A stretch of 64,000 nt of DNA, taken from contig JAQGBZ010000135.1 of NCBI GenBank assembly GCA_034687125.1, positions 62,001 to 126,000 on the forward strand. The letters are read 5' to 3'. Below, piece by piece: positions 49,000-61,500 of the stretch (the stretch's first letter is position 1; each line of letters begins with the position of its first letter). The notes under the pieces are model-generated. The model was not told where the DNA came from. It made no database searches and was given only the letters and a program-made list of their open reading frames with translations. The translations under genes were made by a program, and so were the position numbers. This DNA is from Neelides folsomi. Taxonomy: Eukaryota > Arthropoda > Collembola > Neelipleona > Neelidae.

Positions 49000-51900
49000 A
49001 TGCGTTCGTCTCTTCTTCTCGCCTTCTCCGTTCAATTCCTATTCTGCAGTCCGGGTCTCGGACAATCGGAGCACAACCAAAGAGCAACAATTGGTGAGTT
49101 TTAATTACCATTCATTGAGGAAACTGAATGGTTTGTGGGTTTAGGTGTGCTCGTGGATCTTCACCAAGGCCTCAGTAGTTCTCTCAACAATAGGACTCGA
49201 AATTCTCGTGTCCTCTGTGGATCTCTAAACATCCATGCATTCCAACAGCTCTCGGCAGTCAGATGGGCTTCCGAAATCATCAATAACAAATCATGGCCAG
49301 GAGAATTTGCTCTAGGTTCCTATTTAAACTTTTCTTCAGCTATCACACATTTATTTACATTAATAGTTAGTTCATTTGGGTAAATGCTTTTTTTAAATTA
49401 TTATAGATATAGTAGTTCATGACACTTGCGGCGAAAGTGGAATCGCCCTTTCTGAGACCCATCAAATGCTGAAATGGTCCAAAGGGAATATGGAAACTCC
49501 TTTAATTGGTAAGCTTTCACAATTTATTAAATTTAAATAACCAAAATTAATATCCCCCATTCCTAAAAAAAGTACTAACTATTTGTATGTAGAATAATTT
49601 AAGGCTTCGAAATTCGCATTCGAATAAATTGTTCTTAAAGAATAAAACGTTTAAGTATACAATAATTTGACAGCCCAATAGTGTTATAGTAATAGTCCAT
49701 ACAATAATCTATATTTACTTATAGTTTTTGGTTTGGTTTCTTATACCTATATTATCTTTATTGACCACTGTTACGATGTGTTTTCGTCATGTGGCAGTAA
49801 TGAGGAATTCTATTGACATGGACATAAAACGTCAAAAGTATTATTTCATATTGAATGCCAAATGGTAATTTAAAGTTTGTTTGGAAATTTGTCAGGTGTA
49901 ATTGTCATCGGGAGTAGAAATAACGAGCGAATTATTGATAAGCCATTGGAGACGCTGAACAAAGCCAATATTTCGGCCGTCGTGACTTCAGGCCGTGCGG
50001 CCGAACTTCTTTTGGCAAAACATCCAAATGTATTTACAACAGCACCTGACGTGTCCAGCGTCTCAGAGGTACACACAAAAGAAATTTCCCTTTACTAAAC
50101 GATTGGACTTTTGCATAGGGGAATCAATTGGAATATTTTTTGATTGACAGGCCATTTTGGCTCTCCTTCATCAACTGGGGACGAGGACTGTGGCTGTCAT
50201 TTCCAGCTGCTCACATGCTGTCAAACGGTTCGAGAGCATTGCCACCGTCAAAGCCGTTCAAGCCGAGCACTTTCTCGTTCTCAAGAAAGATAGCCCAACG
50301 ATTGCAGAATCGATTGTCAAATTCCTTCAAGGGAAAGCTGTATGAATCAATATTCAATTTATTGATCGATTTACCTCTTAAAATGCCTTTGTATAAATTA
50401 CAGATATTTGGAGGTGTAATATTCTTATAAATATATGCATAGTACTTTGGAGTAAATTTTTAACATTTATTTTAGGGAGCAGCTCAAAGCGTTGTTCTGC
50501 TTTTGGAATCCGGAGAGCTTGAACGGCTGATCCGAACGCCAAAAAAGGATAGCATTATTGGCTGGAATTTGGAGAGGCTAATCCAAGAGAAAACTTGGAT
50601 TCTCGGATCTGTGGCAATGGAACAAGAACTCGCATTAGAATGGACGATAAGATTCAACTCCAATCTTCTCATTGTCCAACCACATGTTCCTTTAAACCTT
50701 GAATTTGAAAACTATTTCGTCCGGAACGTTGCTGTAAGTCTTTTCATCAACCAAAATCTTTACTATATAGTATACCATTATGTAATTTTATCCATCCCCT
50801 CTTTGAGATCAATTAATCAAAAGAGTGTTATTGAAAAAAGAGCTTTATTTGTATAGATATCTTTTAAATGCAAATATATTATTTATATAAGTATACCTAC
50901 AAATATAACTACATTAATTTTGTACGTAAAATTTTTATTTTTATTTCATGATTTGTCATTGTTTTTATTATCATTGCTATTGCTAGTGATGGTGGGATTA
51001 AATAAGATTATAAATTTCATAATTGGTTTAGGATGCTTTGGCTTTTGATGCTGCCAGTGAAGAGACTCAAGAATATATTCAACGAATTTACAATTGCCAG
51101 TGGCCAAGTAGCCGAACTTTGGGGAAATTTTCATCTTACCCACCTTGTGGAAATATCATCTCTTCGACTCTCAGTGAGAGGTTTACTCCGGAGGCAGACG
51201 TAAGTTTTACAATGATTATTCACTTAGGTATATAAGCTAATAAAACAGATTTTTAGTAAAATTTAATTTTAATAGGATTAACTTATAAATTTATTTCATT
51301 TCTTTGGAATATAAATATAAGTATTACACCTTATTTAATAGTGTTTAATGTGTTTAACTACCAAATAGAGAACTTTCTGACTCATGAGACTCATGACATG
51401 TAATTGTGAATTTTAAATTTACTTTAATTGTTGTTTATTTCTTCAAAGCTTTCATTTTTCATTTAATCCCTTGTTCCAGGTGGGTTTTATTGTGAGTGCT
51501 GTTTCTGCGTATTCAGCAGCTCTGCGTCTAGCCCAGCTTGAGGCTTGTAAGAATGAAACCATTTGTGACCATTCACGCCTTTCGACAGAAGTGACAAAAG
51601 AACTCAGAAAACTTAACTTTCCCCTTGAAGAAGCAGAAGAAACCGAAGAAGAAAGAATGGTAAACTCTGGAAAACCCGACTCGACAGTAGCGGGAACTCA
51701 CGAACTCGAAGGAACGCGAGGGCGAATCAACCACGAAGGAAAGCTTGTAACAAGGAAATTCGATTTGTTTTTGAGCAAACCAAAAGGGAAAATTTCTCAG
51801 GTTAAAAAAACTTTTTTAAAATTATTAAATTCCAAACGGTACATTATATCAATTTATGACGATATCATATACATACTATATAGGTACATACACAGTATTT

Positions 51901-53319
51901 ATAAAACAGACCAAATACTATGGTATATTATATTCGTTGTCCTCATATTCGATGTATTATACATTTTTATATGGAAAATATGATAAAATATTTTGTTTAT
52001 AGGTCGGTCAATATTCTCAAGAAGACGGATTAATATTGGATGTAATGCTCGGTCTTCATTCAGAACCAGAAATGAATCTTCAAGATGTGTTTACTGGTTC
52101 GGCAAGACCTCTCGGTCGCGATATAAATCGCGGAGGAGTCCGAAAAGGGAAAACTGCCAAGGAGTCACATGAATTGTTAGAAAAAGAAGCAACCGAAGCG
52201 GCCAGACTTCGAGGAGAAGAAGAAACCGGAAACAGCGTGAATATTCTCGCAATGGCTCCTCCTGAATTATACATATCAAGAGTGTGGGCAATGGTCGTCG
52301 TGGCGATCGGAATCACTGGAGTTTTCCTTGCCCTTTACATGCTCGTCTACGTCCTTCTCCGGATGTGTGACGGGACCCTTCATGGGAACCAAGTATTGGG
52401 AATTCTCCTTCTTCTAGGGGTCATGATGATGTACGCGAGTGTGGTCATGTTTGTACTACCACCAGGTCCACTTCTCTGCTCCCTCCGAGTTTTCCTCCCA
52501 TCCCTTTCCATTGCCCTCTGCTTTGGAATTCTCCTCCTCAAAGTGATGCAACTGAGGGCGCTTGTTTCGCTCGGGCTCGGTGGTCGGGTCTCGGCCCTCA
52601 ACCAATTCGTCACCCTCACCTTCATCGTCGCAGTCCAAGTGGCGATCAACGTGCAGTGGGCCACTAGTCCGCATACAGAACCAACAGAAACAACAATTTT
52701 GTCCTCCAGCCTCAACGAGTGTTTGCATTCTCATGAGACTTTTCTCTACCTCCACAGCTATGTTGGCTTCCTCATCCTCTTTGTATTCATCTACGGGACT
52801 TCTGTGTTGAAGATCCGGAGGAATTACAATGAAGCGAGATGGGTGACGCTCTCAGCGCTTCTTTCCTTACCGGTGGCCATCGGATGGATCCTCGTTGTTT
52901 TCTTACGTCCAGGAGAAGATCAAGAACCGGCCGCGTGCATTGCCTTCGTGTCAATTGCATCGGTCATCCTTTTCTCTATATTTATTCCAAAATTGAGCAC
53001 AATTGCTCAGCAGACCAGTTTGGCAAAGAGGAAGAAACTTCTTCAGTCTTCTGCTCCGGGGTATGCGGGATCCATTTCAACCATTTTTACGACATTGAGT
53101 GACCGTGGACACGGAACGTTACAGAGCCAGAAGAGACATTCGACGTCATATCCTCCGCAACCACCGCCCATGCCGTTGTCCAATGGACCAAAGTCCGTCA
53201 CTTATTCCCCGAGGCTGACCACCAACATTTTCCATTCCTCTTCAGCTGCAACTTCCCTTGCACGCTCTGTATCAATGAAGACTCCGTTCATGGATTCATC
53301 TCGAGGAGCTTATCCTTAA
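49000..53319 (+). CDS. Class C GPCR with Venus-flytrap domain (smog-like)
   Basis: Coding exons: 49000-49093, 49145-49315, 49407-49508, 49896-50068, 50151-50339, 50476-50733, 51032-51199, 51480-51800, 52003-53319 (2793 nt, 930 residues). The signal peptide is residues 1-21 (MRSSLLLAFSVQFLFCSPGLG). Residues about 28-430 form a periplasmic-binding-like ligand domain, with GVLVDLHQG, LSAVRWASEIIN and the FENYF motif seen near the end of metabotropic glutamate receptor ligand domains. A charged linker (about 430-583) replaces the nine-cysteine domain of glutamate receptors. Seven helices span about 586-826. A Cys in LLCSLR (TM3) and one in LNECLHS (extracellular loop 2) can form the family disulphide. 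The tail (about 830-930) is Ser/Pro-rich. The TM sequence recalls arthropod smog/CG32447-type receptors. The class C call is firm; the subfamily is from memory. Confidence 0.88.
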
Positions 53320-53384
53320 GCTTCATATTCTGAACTTCAGGATAAGATCTGGGAAGGAAGGAACCGCACTATTTAATTTAATAC

Positions 53385-53406
53385 TACTGACAATTCGTTG
53401 TCAGTA
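53385..53406 (+). repeat. Perfect 9-bp hairpin with TTCG loop in the GPCR 3' UTR
   Basis: TACTGACAA-TTCG-TTGTCAGTA starts 66 bases after the stop codon. As RNA this is a 9-bp stem capped by UUCG, a loop sequence known to be stable, although here it is closed by A-U rather than C-G. It may act as an RNA stability or protein-binding element. Confidence 0.5.
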
Positions 53407-54696
53407 ATTACACATTCACTTTTTCATTTCATTTGACATCGATTGATGAGACATTGTTGAATGTTTAAAATTAATAGGGAATTTGGATTTATTTTAATGC
53501 CATACAATTTGAAAGCGTTTTTGAAATTAATCAAATTTTTTTGTTGTTCTTAAAATTACAAATTATAATTTTGTATTTCAAATGTTTAAATTTAAATGAT
53601 TTATGCTGAATTTGAAAAATGTGGGTAGTATAGTATACCTAGAGTCCAATTAAGATATAAATTGTGGTAATAGAGATTTAGTTAGTGTCATTAAATTTAA
53701 AGTGTTTAATTTTATAAGGTATATAAGGTATTACTAATATTTATAGGTACATATAACTATCCTATGTAAGTCATTGTTGAACATAATTTGGATACATACT
53801 TGTATTGTTGTTACCTGCACATAAATACATACAAATCTTAATATCATTATACAAGTAGGTATATACTATATATATGTATTTAAATTTATATTGGGTAAAC
53901 TCATTTTGTACATTTATTTTTCCTATAAATAAATATTTAATTGCTATATTAATTATAATTCATGGCAATTAAATATATTTTGTTAAATTCATATAATTAT
54001 AATAAACAGCTTTAATTTTTAAATTTTATTATTTAGATTTTAAATCTAATATATTTTTTGATTCTCTTTTAGAGGTAACTAACTACACAAGTTTAATGAT
54101 TTCTTTGTTTTTTTGTGATTTTAGTGAGTTCGCATGTATATTTTATTGGTGGTAGAATGGCAAATATTTATATTATAATGCTTGAAAACTGTAGTTTGTG
54201 GAAGAATAAATATTTTATGAAATGAAATTTATATATTATGTTGGCACATGTTTTTAAGCACCTTAAATGTTTTATAATTATTCTTATTTACCTATTAAGT
54301 AAGTTTACCTTTATTTATTTACAATCCAAAATCACATATTAAATAAAAATAATATATTTTAACAACAAGCTCTTTTTGCAATTATGTGCAATTATTTATT
54401 TTCTAAGTTAAATTTTTAATACTTTGTTGATAATATGATAAAAATTGGTTTTAATTTTCAACTTGCTACTAAAAATTTTCAATATATAATACATAAATAC
54501 CTAGGTACTTTTTATATAATTAGGTACTAGCACTGCACATACATACATACCATCCTGTCTACATACTGAAACCTAGCACATGAATTATTTTATTCGTATT
54601 TAAAGTTAGTGTACCGAGTCATTTTTATAAAATGTCCTTAGATGCTTAAATACAGACCAAGTGATTTGGTTTTGGTTTGGAAACGAAAGTATATCA
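53407..54696. other. AT-rich 3' flank of the GPCR gene
   Basis: Contains several AATAAA-like hexamers (for example near 53928), so the cleavage site cannot be fixed. No gene seen. Confidence 0.4.
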
Positions 54697-54773
54697 TACA
54701 GGGTGGGGCATAAGTTGCTTTCTTTTTACTATTGTTTATTTTAAAAAGAAAGCAACTTATGGCTCACCCTGTA
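54697..54773. mobile_element. 73-bp Tc1/mariner-type MITE
   Basis: CAGGGTGGGGCATAAGTTGC at 54699 is mirrored by GCAACTTATGGCTCACCCTG ending 54771. Arms of about 30 bp differ at two positions around a short TA-rich spacer. TA is present on both sides (54697-54698, 54772-54773). The CAGGGTG end is typical of Tc1/mariner-derived MITEs. Confidence 0.85.
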
Positions 54774-55500
54774 CATACATTAATAGTATGTTGAAATAAC
54801 CATTTGCATATGGGGTTGGAGCACAAAATTTCATTGATAAATTAGAAAAATCATGACCTCTCATGCCTTTATTCAATGAACATAAATTACACTCACATGC
54901 AATCAAAGAGCATCGTTCAATATCATTGTATCTTATCAGTGTATGTTAAATATAGAGGTAAGTTAAAAATATGAACACTCTAAATAAAAGAATTCACATA
55001 ATGTAATTATGTAACTAACTGTATGTACTAACCGTTTAGAAATTACTCATGATTAATACGTGCGATTTGTTTTTGTTAAAGGATATGTAAAAAGTATTGT
55101 TGATTTATCTTTGTACTTACATATGTTAGATATACATACATATTATGTACCTAGTATAAAATTATTCTTAAATTATTTTTGTGAAATTATCATTGAGAAT
55201 TGAGAAAATATTCCTACAGTTTCAAACTCGTTTGTATCAGAGGCTGGTTCCTCTATTATAAATATTTATATGAATATATTATATGAATTGGACTGGTATT
55301 GATATTGCTAAATGTTTACAATTACTTCATTACGTGGATCGTGTTAAATACTAAATATTGTACTACTGCATACTGATTCGTTTTTAAATATGATACTATA
55401 CATACCGTACATGTATCTCATATGCATATTATATTACATTGATTACTTACTAAATGGTATATATATATATAGGTAGGGTATGTTAGACATTTAAATACAT
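54774..55500. other. AT-rich intergenic region
   Basis: Nothing recognised other than short TA-rich repeats (for example the TATATATATA run near 55465). Confidence 0.4.
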
Positions 55501-56341
55501 ATAATGAGTAGAGAGCGGACTTCTATGCAATAGCATGTTTTTTATTTGTGAAAGATATCCAATCAAACTTTGGAAGTGAACTGATCCATAAAAATAAGGA
55601 ATCTTCTGACATTTTTCTCATGGCATGTCGAGCATATTTTCGGGGTTAGCTGCATATCGCCGACGTTCGTGCATATTTTACTTATTTTTTAAAAATTTTC
55701 TCTTTAAAATCGATTATCATAAATGATTGCAAAATTTAAAAAAAATATATTAAAAAAATCGGTAAAATGTTTATATCTAATAATTAGTGGTAATTGTGCT
55801 GAGTGTATTCACTTGAAGGTAATTTGATAAGATTAAATTCAAAGTTTATCTACCCGTGTGTCCTACATAGTACAAATGGAATTTTTTAGAAAGTCTTCGA
55901 CCTTTATATCCTGTGTATATCACTTAAATTATTTGCTAAAATCTTAATTTAGATCTTTTTTAAATGACTTGTCGAGTTAAGGTGTTTAATACTGGTAGAA
56001 TTCATTTGAAGTAATTTGTCGATTGTTTAAAAATAACGTTATTTTTTCTATTGGCTGAAAATCCACTTTATATTATAGTTAACATAAGCATTAATAATGC
56101 CACCAGATAAAAAGGGAGCTTTTACAAATTAATTGTAAATGTAGGTTTGAACAATTTATTATACTGTAAAAAGATGACATCGATTTATGCTGTTTATTTT
56201 AATATAAAATTTAGATTGTATACAAAATTTATAATAAAGGGTATACAATTATGCATTTTTGCATGTTTTGCATATGTATATGCATATACAATTTCGGCAT
56301 ATTTCGCTGTTTTTCCCCTGCATATTGCATGCATATAATCG

Positions 56342-57190
56342 CATTTGATAGGGTTCTAGGAATAAACAGTCAGTATAACATAGGCGGAAGAAACGTAGTG
56401 GAATAAAGATAGTGGGAGTAAAGGTAGTAACTATTAATGGTAGTGAGAATAAAGGTAGTGAGAAATAATATAGTAAGGTTAAAGCGTAGTTGCGCTTAAA
56501 CATAGTTATTGCTATTATTAAAATAATCAGAATATTGTAAACCATTTACTCAAATTTTAAATAACCATTTACCATTTATCCATTTACTTGGCATCTCTTT
56601 CATGTTCCCTGACTCCATTCATATTATATTCTTACCTTATATTCACTCCTTAACCTTTTATTATAATTAATCAACTCTGACACAATAATTATTAAATATA
56701 CCCAAAATACCTAGTCTAAATTTTTTAATAAAATTTTAAAACTGGCCCTTTTTTCTCTTAAAAATCATAGGATCGTTTAACTACACTGAATATTACTGCG
56801 GTCCGGAGAAAATTTTTTCAAATCATTCCTTTTTTTCTCTTATAAATCGCATGATTATTTGTAAAACAGAATATGTTACCGACCGGAAATATATTTTCAT
56901 AACTATGTTTGAGTTATACTGTCATTAATATCACTATTTAATAATTAAAACTTGTTGATATTTAATCTGATACTTTTATTAATACTATGTTTAAGCGCAA
57001 CTATGTTATATCCTTACTATATTATTTCTCACTACCTTTATTCTCACTATCATTATTCCTCACTACCTTAATTCCTCACTACTTTTATTCTTACTACCAT
57101 TATTTCTTACTACCTTAACTCCCGCTATGTACTACGTTTCTTCCGCCTATGTTTTTAATACTATGTTATTTCCGTCACCATTTGATAGGG
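56342..57190. mobile_element. Foldback-like element nested in the hAT element
   Basis: The 12-bp direct repeat CATTTGATAGGG at 56342-56353 and 57179-57190 flanks an 825-bp insert (56354-57178). Long inverted arms lie at 56378-56505 and 56985-57152. They share ACATAGGCGGAAGAAACGTA at the outer end and GCGCTTAAACATAG at the inner end. Each arm is built of degenerate 17-18-bp units of the type CTCACTACCTTTATT, about six copies on the left and seven or more on the right, which explains the length difference. Arms of tandem subrepeats and a target duplication of around 9-12 bp recall MULE/foldback elements. No coding capacity. Confidence 0.75.
56747..56899. repeat. Diverged tandem duplication inside the foldback-like element
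   Basis: Two copies of about 73 bp (56747-56820 and 56828-56899) both start CCTTTTTT…TCTCTTA, run through AAATC and a GAT word, and end with a CCGGA/CCGGAA motif and TTTTCA. They are similar but clearly diverged, so the duplication predates or accompanied element amplification. Confidence 0.5.
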
Positions 57191-57217
57191 CATATAAGTC
57201 CGCTCTCTAATAATGAG

Positions 57218-58594
57218 AATACATTTAGGATTTAAATAGATTTCACTAATAAACACTTGCATTGACCTATGATATGAATATAGTAATGTAAATATTTGTG
57301 CTATACTTTTAAATGAATAAAACCAAAACCAATAATAATAATAAAATAATAATAATAACTTATAATTTATCATCCAATTATAATGTTATAATTATTATGT
57401 TAATGTTATCATTATTTAAATCTATATAACTTTTTGAATTTTGAATTTTTACAAGTATTTCGGCACTTATAAAGTTAAATTGGAAAATGTAAAAAATATG
57501 AATTTCAAAATATTCTTTTTTGTCTTATTTCAATTGTTATAAAATACAAGTTGTTTATTAAGGAAAATTGTAATCCGATTTTTAAATTAATGATATTGTG
57601 AATCGATTTAGTTCTTGTTTAAATTTCTATGATATTTCACCTATCTATTAAACTTTAACTATAAATAAACACACCAAAGTAATTAAAATTTCAAATACAT
57701 TTTTATTCATATAATTTTGGCGTGATTCGTCGTCATTCGAATAATTTTACCAATCTAGTTATATTTTGTACGCCAGTACGCCTGAGATTTTGCGTTACGT
57801 AATAAATATATTTGTTATAGAATATTTTATCCTACATTGGACTTTAATTTGATAAAATAAGATTTACAAATTAATCAGTAAAAGTATTTACCTAATACTT
57901 AAGCAAACATAAAGGATAATGTTAAATACACAAAATATATGCATTGTAAGTGCAGTGATGCCATCACATATAAATTTTAATAACGCTCACGCTTCCTATT
58001 AAGCTGGAAAACATAAGCACATGAACATAAACGTAAGCACATGAAATATAATAATCCAAAATTTCACATAAATTGCAACAACTAAAATCTTAATTTTAAA
58101 TAATTTATTAAACTTACCAAGTGTTTCACTATAAGTAACTTAAAATCTAAATTCTCTAAATAAACCTCAATTAAATTATTTAGCTTGAATTAATTTAAAG
58201 TAAGAAGATTTTCACCAATACTTATAGCATAAATGTATGTGAAAATTGCATTTATATTAAAGGGACTCATAATATTACATAATATACAATTTATATTTAT
58301 GTAGAGATAATCTTTTTTAACTTAAAGTTAGAGCTAGGGAATTGTTTAAAAACATATAAATCTTTAAACAATTATGATTTGCACAATAATAAACAATTAA
58401 CGTTAGCTAAGTTTTAGGTTAACAATAAGTACATAATATATCTAGCTACTTATAATATACAATATTATGTGTAATGTGATTTATAGTGGATGGGAGAAGG
58501 AAGGTTGTTGCTGAGCGAATCTGATACACTCATAGTCAGAATAAACGCTTATCGTCGACAATATAGGAGGAAGTACATAGTTTCAAATTTTGGG
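57218..58594. other. AT-rich region 3' of the KChIP gene
   Basis: Holds the KChIP 3' UTR (transcribed leftward from 58594), GC-richer only for about the last 110 bases. No other gene or element recognised. Confidence 0.4.
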
Positions 58595-61500
58595 TCAAAT
58601 CACTGTGTCAAATACGCCAATTGAACGATAAATATTTTCATCCTTGGTACACGAGTCGAGAAATTCTTCAAGACTTACCAACCCGTCATTATTCTGGTCC
58701 ATTTTCTAATGGAAATCATATCAAAACATTTAGATAATAAAAGGCTCTCCTACACAATGTTGATAAAATGAAGGCGTAGTTAAATAGGATTTTTATTGAT
58801 TTGTCATTTTTAGCTACTCAATTCCTTAAATCAACTACTTTGATGAAAGTAAAAAAGCACCTTGAAGATGAGATCCACTCTTTCCTCTACGACTCCATCT
58901 TCAACTGTTGGCTCCGAGCAATTTCCCATTAATTCAAAAATTGCGGTCACAACGTCTTTCATTTCATCTTTAGATATGAAGCCATCTTTGTTAATGTCGT
59001 AGAGATTGAAAGTCCAACGAAGTTTCTCATCGGCTGTTCCACGAGAAAGAATTGAAAGACCAAGAACAAACTCCTGAAATGTTCATCAAAAGAGAATTAT
59101 TTACATATGAGTACAGTTACTCAATGTGATGGAGAATATAAACATTATTTAAAAAAACATACAAATTGTATAATTTATCACATACAATATTTACGGTTAG
59201 ATATTATTAATAATTTGTAGAATACAAGACTCCAAATCATGTAGCCTGTATGAATAAACCACATAAATATCGAAAATACTTTTACGAAATATATTGTATA
59301 CGCAATTCACAGTCAAAAAACTAATTCTTTATACGATATCTCAAAAAAATAAACAATAAAGTATTCTTTCAATTTTCTTCTTTTGTAACCATTATATGTA
59401 GTCTTATATTTTAAAGACATGATAAGCTAACTAAAGATAAGATAACTTTTTTCCAAAAAGGTTAAATTTTTATGAAAATAAGCATCCTTTTCATATCTTA
59501 TTTAAAACTTTTCAATTCTCGAGTCAATTAAAGAGAAAGTTTAGTTTGAATGAAATGGAAACTTGGATAATCCAGCTTAAGTTTAACTTGTAATTTGAAA
59601 TACTGATAAAGTAATGTTAAATAGTAGACAGAACTTTAAAATTAAGTAAAGTATCGTTCAACTACTGCTTCATATTTTCGAGAAAAGTATTAAAGAACTA
59701 ATAAAGAAATAATTATTAATTAATTGAGTTATCATTAAAAGCTATTGACAGTTGTTAAAAGTATGTTTGTACTTATTTAGGATTGTTTATTAAACAAATA
59801 TTAGTAATACGAATAATTATTTCTAATTTCAATATATTGGAGATCTTATGAAATTATTTTTAAAAAAACATTTATTTTTCATTTAAATGCATTGATCGAT
59901 ATAACTACATCAGGACAAATATCACATTATAAATATGTGTGCTTGCAATTTAAATCCATAAATCTCGGGATGAAAATTTAATTTTTCCGTTTCTAAAGAT
60001 TTTTAAAATTTGTTTTTACAAGAATTTAATAATTATGATGTTATTCTAATATTATAACAAATAAAGGGGAAAAATGAGTAACTAAGCGTATCAAAATATA
60101 ACATTATACGATGCTCTTTATTCTTCTTTCGTTCGTCGCAAGAGAAAATATCTCATTCTCACTTAAATTCATTTTCTCTTTCTATCTGCTTTTTTATTTC
60201 TTTAATTTAATTACTAATATTCAATTGATTATTATTTCATTAAATAATTCAGATTTTAAATGGTAGTTTAATTAATTATTTGAATTATGGATAAAATAAA
60301 GTTAACTTTTAAAAAAATCAAGAATAAAAAGATCTTCAGAAAGAGAAAGGACAATATTCCTGAACACAATTCAGTTAAATATAAACTCAATAATTCCAAA
60401 AATGCATACATAAATAAAAAGGGAATACGTGTATATGCAAAGCCTCCACCCAATTCAGTATTTATAAAATTAATAATTATATACTAAAATATGATGAAAT
60501 ATCAATTTAATACTATCTTTGGGGATACATTTAAAATATGTGGTTAATTTGAATTTGAATTTAGGAATTTCAATGCGGGACCAGATGTACAAAGCCTGGA
60601 TGTTTGTTGCCATTATCGAGAAGAATCGAGATTTTTAAGGGATATTGCAGGCAAAGTGTAAAAATGATCAAATATTGATGTTTTCGAGGCTCATTGATCG
60701 TTTATTTCAAAGTCAACAAAACAATCATTTAGATCAAGCGCGTATGGCTTATAATCAAATGATAAGCGATATTGAACATGCAAAACACGATCCAAATTTT
60801 GTATGCTTATCAATAGACTTGCAAGCGGTATAATAATTAATAATTTGTACTTTTAAAACTAGAATATTATATTGTGACTTAATAAATTATATATATTTCC
60901 TAAAATTCATTTATTCATGATTTTTTATTATTTTAGATTCTCACAAGCCCAAACTTAACATCACAGATTAAGCATTATAGTTCTAATTTTCAATCCTACA
61001 ATCTTGGAATTGTTAATAATGCAAACGACGAAGCAACTTTCATTTTATGGCACTTGACTTAAGGAGAGAGAAAAACGAACAATATTTTAAATTGCCTTCA
61101 AAAATTTTACTTTTATCAATGAACAACGAGTCCTTGTTGTATGGTCGGATCGGTGTAAGGCTCGCAATGACAACTGTCTCCAAATCGCATTCAATCAATT
61201 TTTAATTGATTTAAAATTGTTTACACAGGTATTATAAAATTTTGATTTTTATTTTAAAGGTACGCCAAAAATTTCTCACAAGTGGCCATTCTTTTTTGTC
61301 TGCCGATTTTGCATTTATTGAGAGAAGTAAATGGAATGCTACAATTTATGATCCGAACAATTACATTCCCCTCATTAAAGGCTCAAACAATGCAAATCCT
61401 TGTAAATTAATGAGAATGGATTTTGACGACTTTTTTAATTTTGATGAGTGTTTAAAATACCACCCAAACTCAAAGCCACTAAAGTAAAGCAGGTAAAACT

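Larger units (their letters stand above)
55501..57217. mobile_element. hAT-like non-autonomous element, interrupted by another element
   Basis: 8-bp target duplications ATAATGAG lie at 55501-55508 and 57210-57217. The inverted ends are TAGAGAGCGGACTTCTATGC (from 55509) and its near-complement ending 57209. An 8-bp duplication plus TAGAG/CAGAG-like tips is the hAT signature. Without the insertion at 56354-57178 plus one copy of its 12-bp duplication, the element is about 0.86 kb. It has many subterminal GCATAT/TGCATG words near both ends, as hAT transposases often bind. There is no transposase coding sequence. Confidence 0.8.

Noticed and set aside
52456-52755. Minus-strand ORFs opposite the GPCR helices
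   Set aside because: Antisense shadows of a hydrophobic-helix exon with strong codon bias.
56342-57190. Reading the 56-57 kb element as an LTR element
   Set aside because: The long repeats are inverted, not direct, and no coding remnant lies between them.
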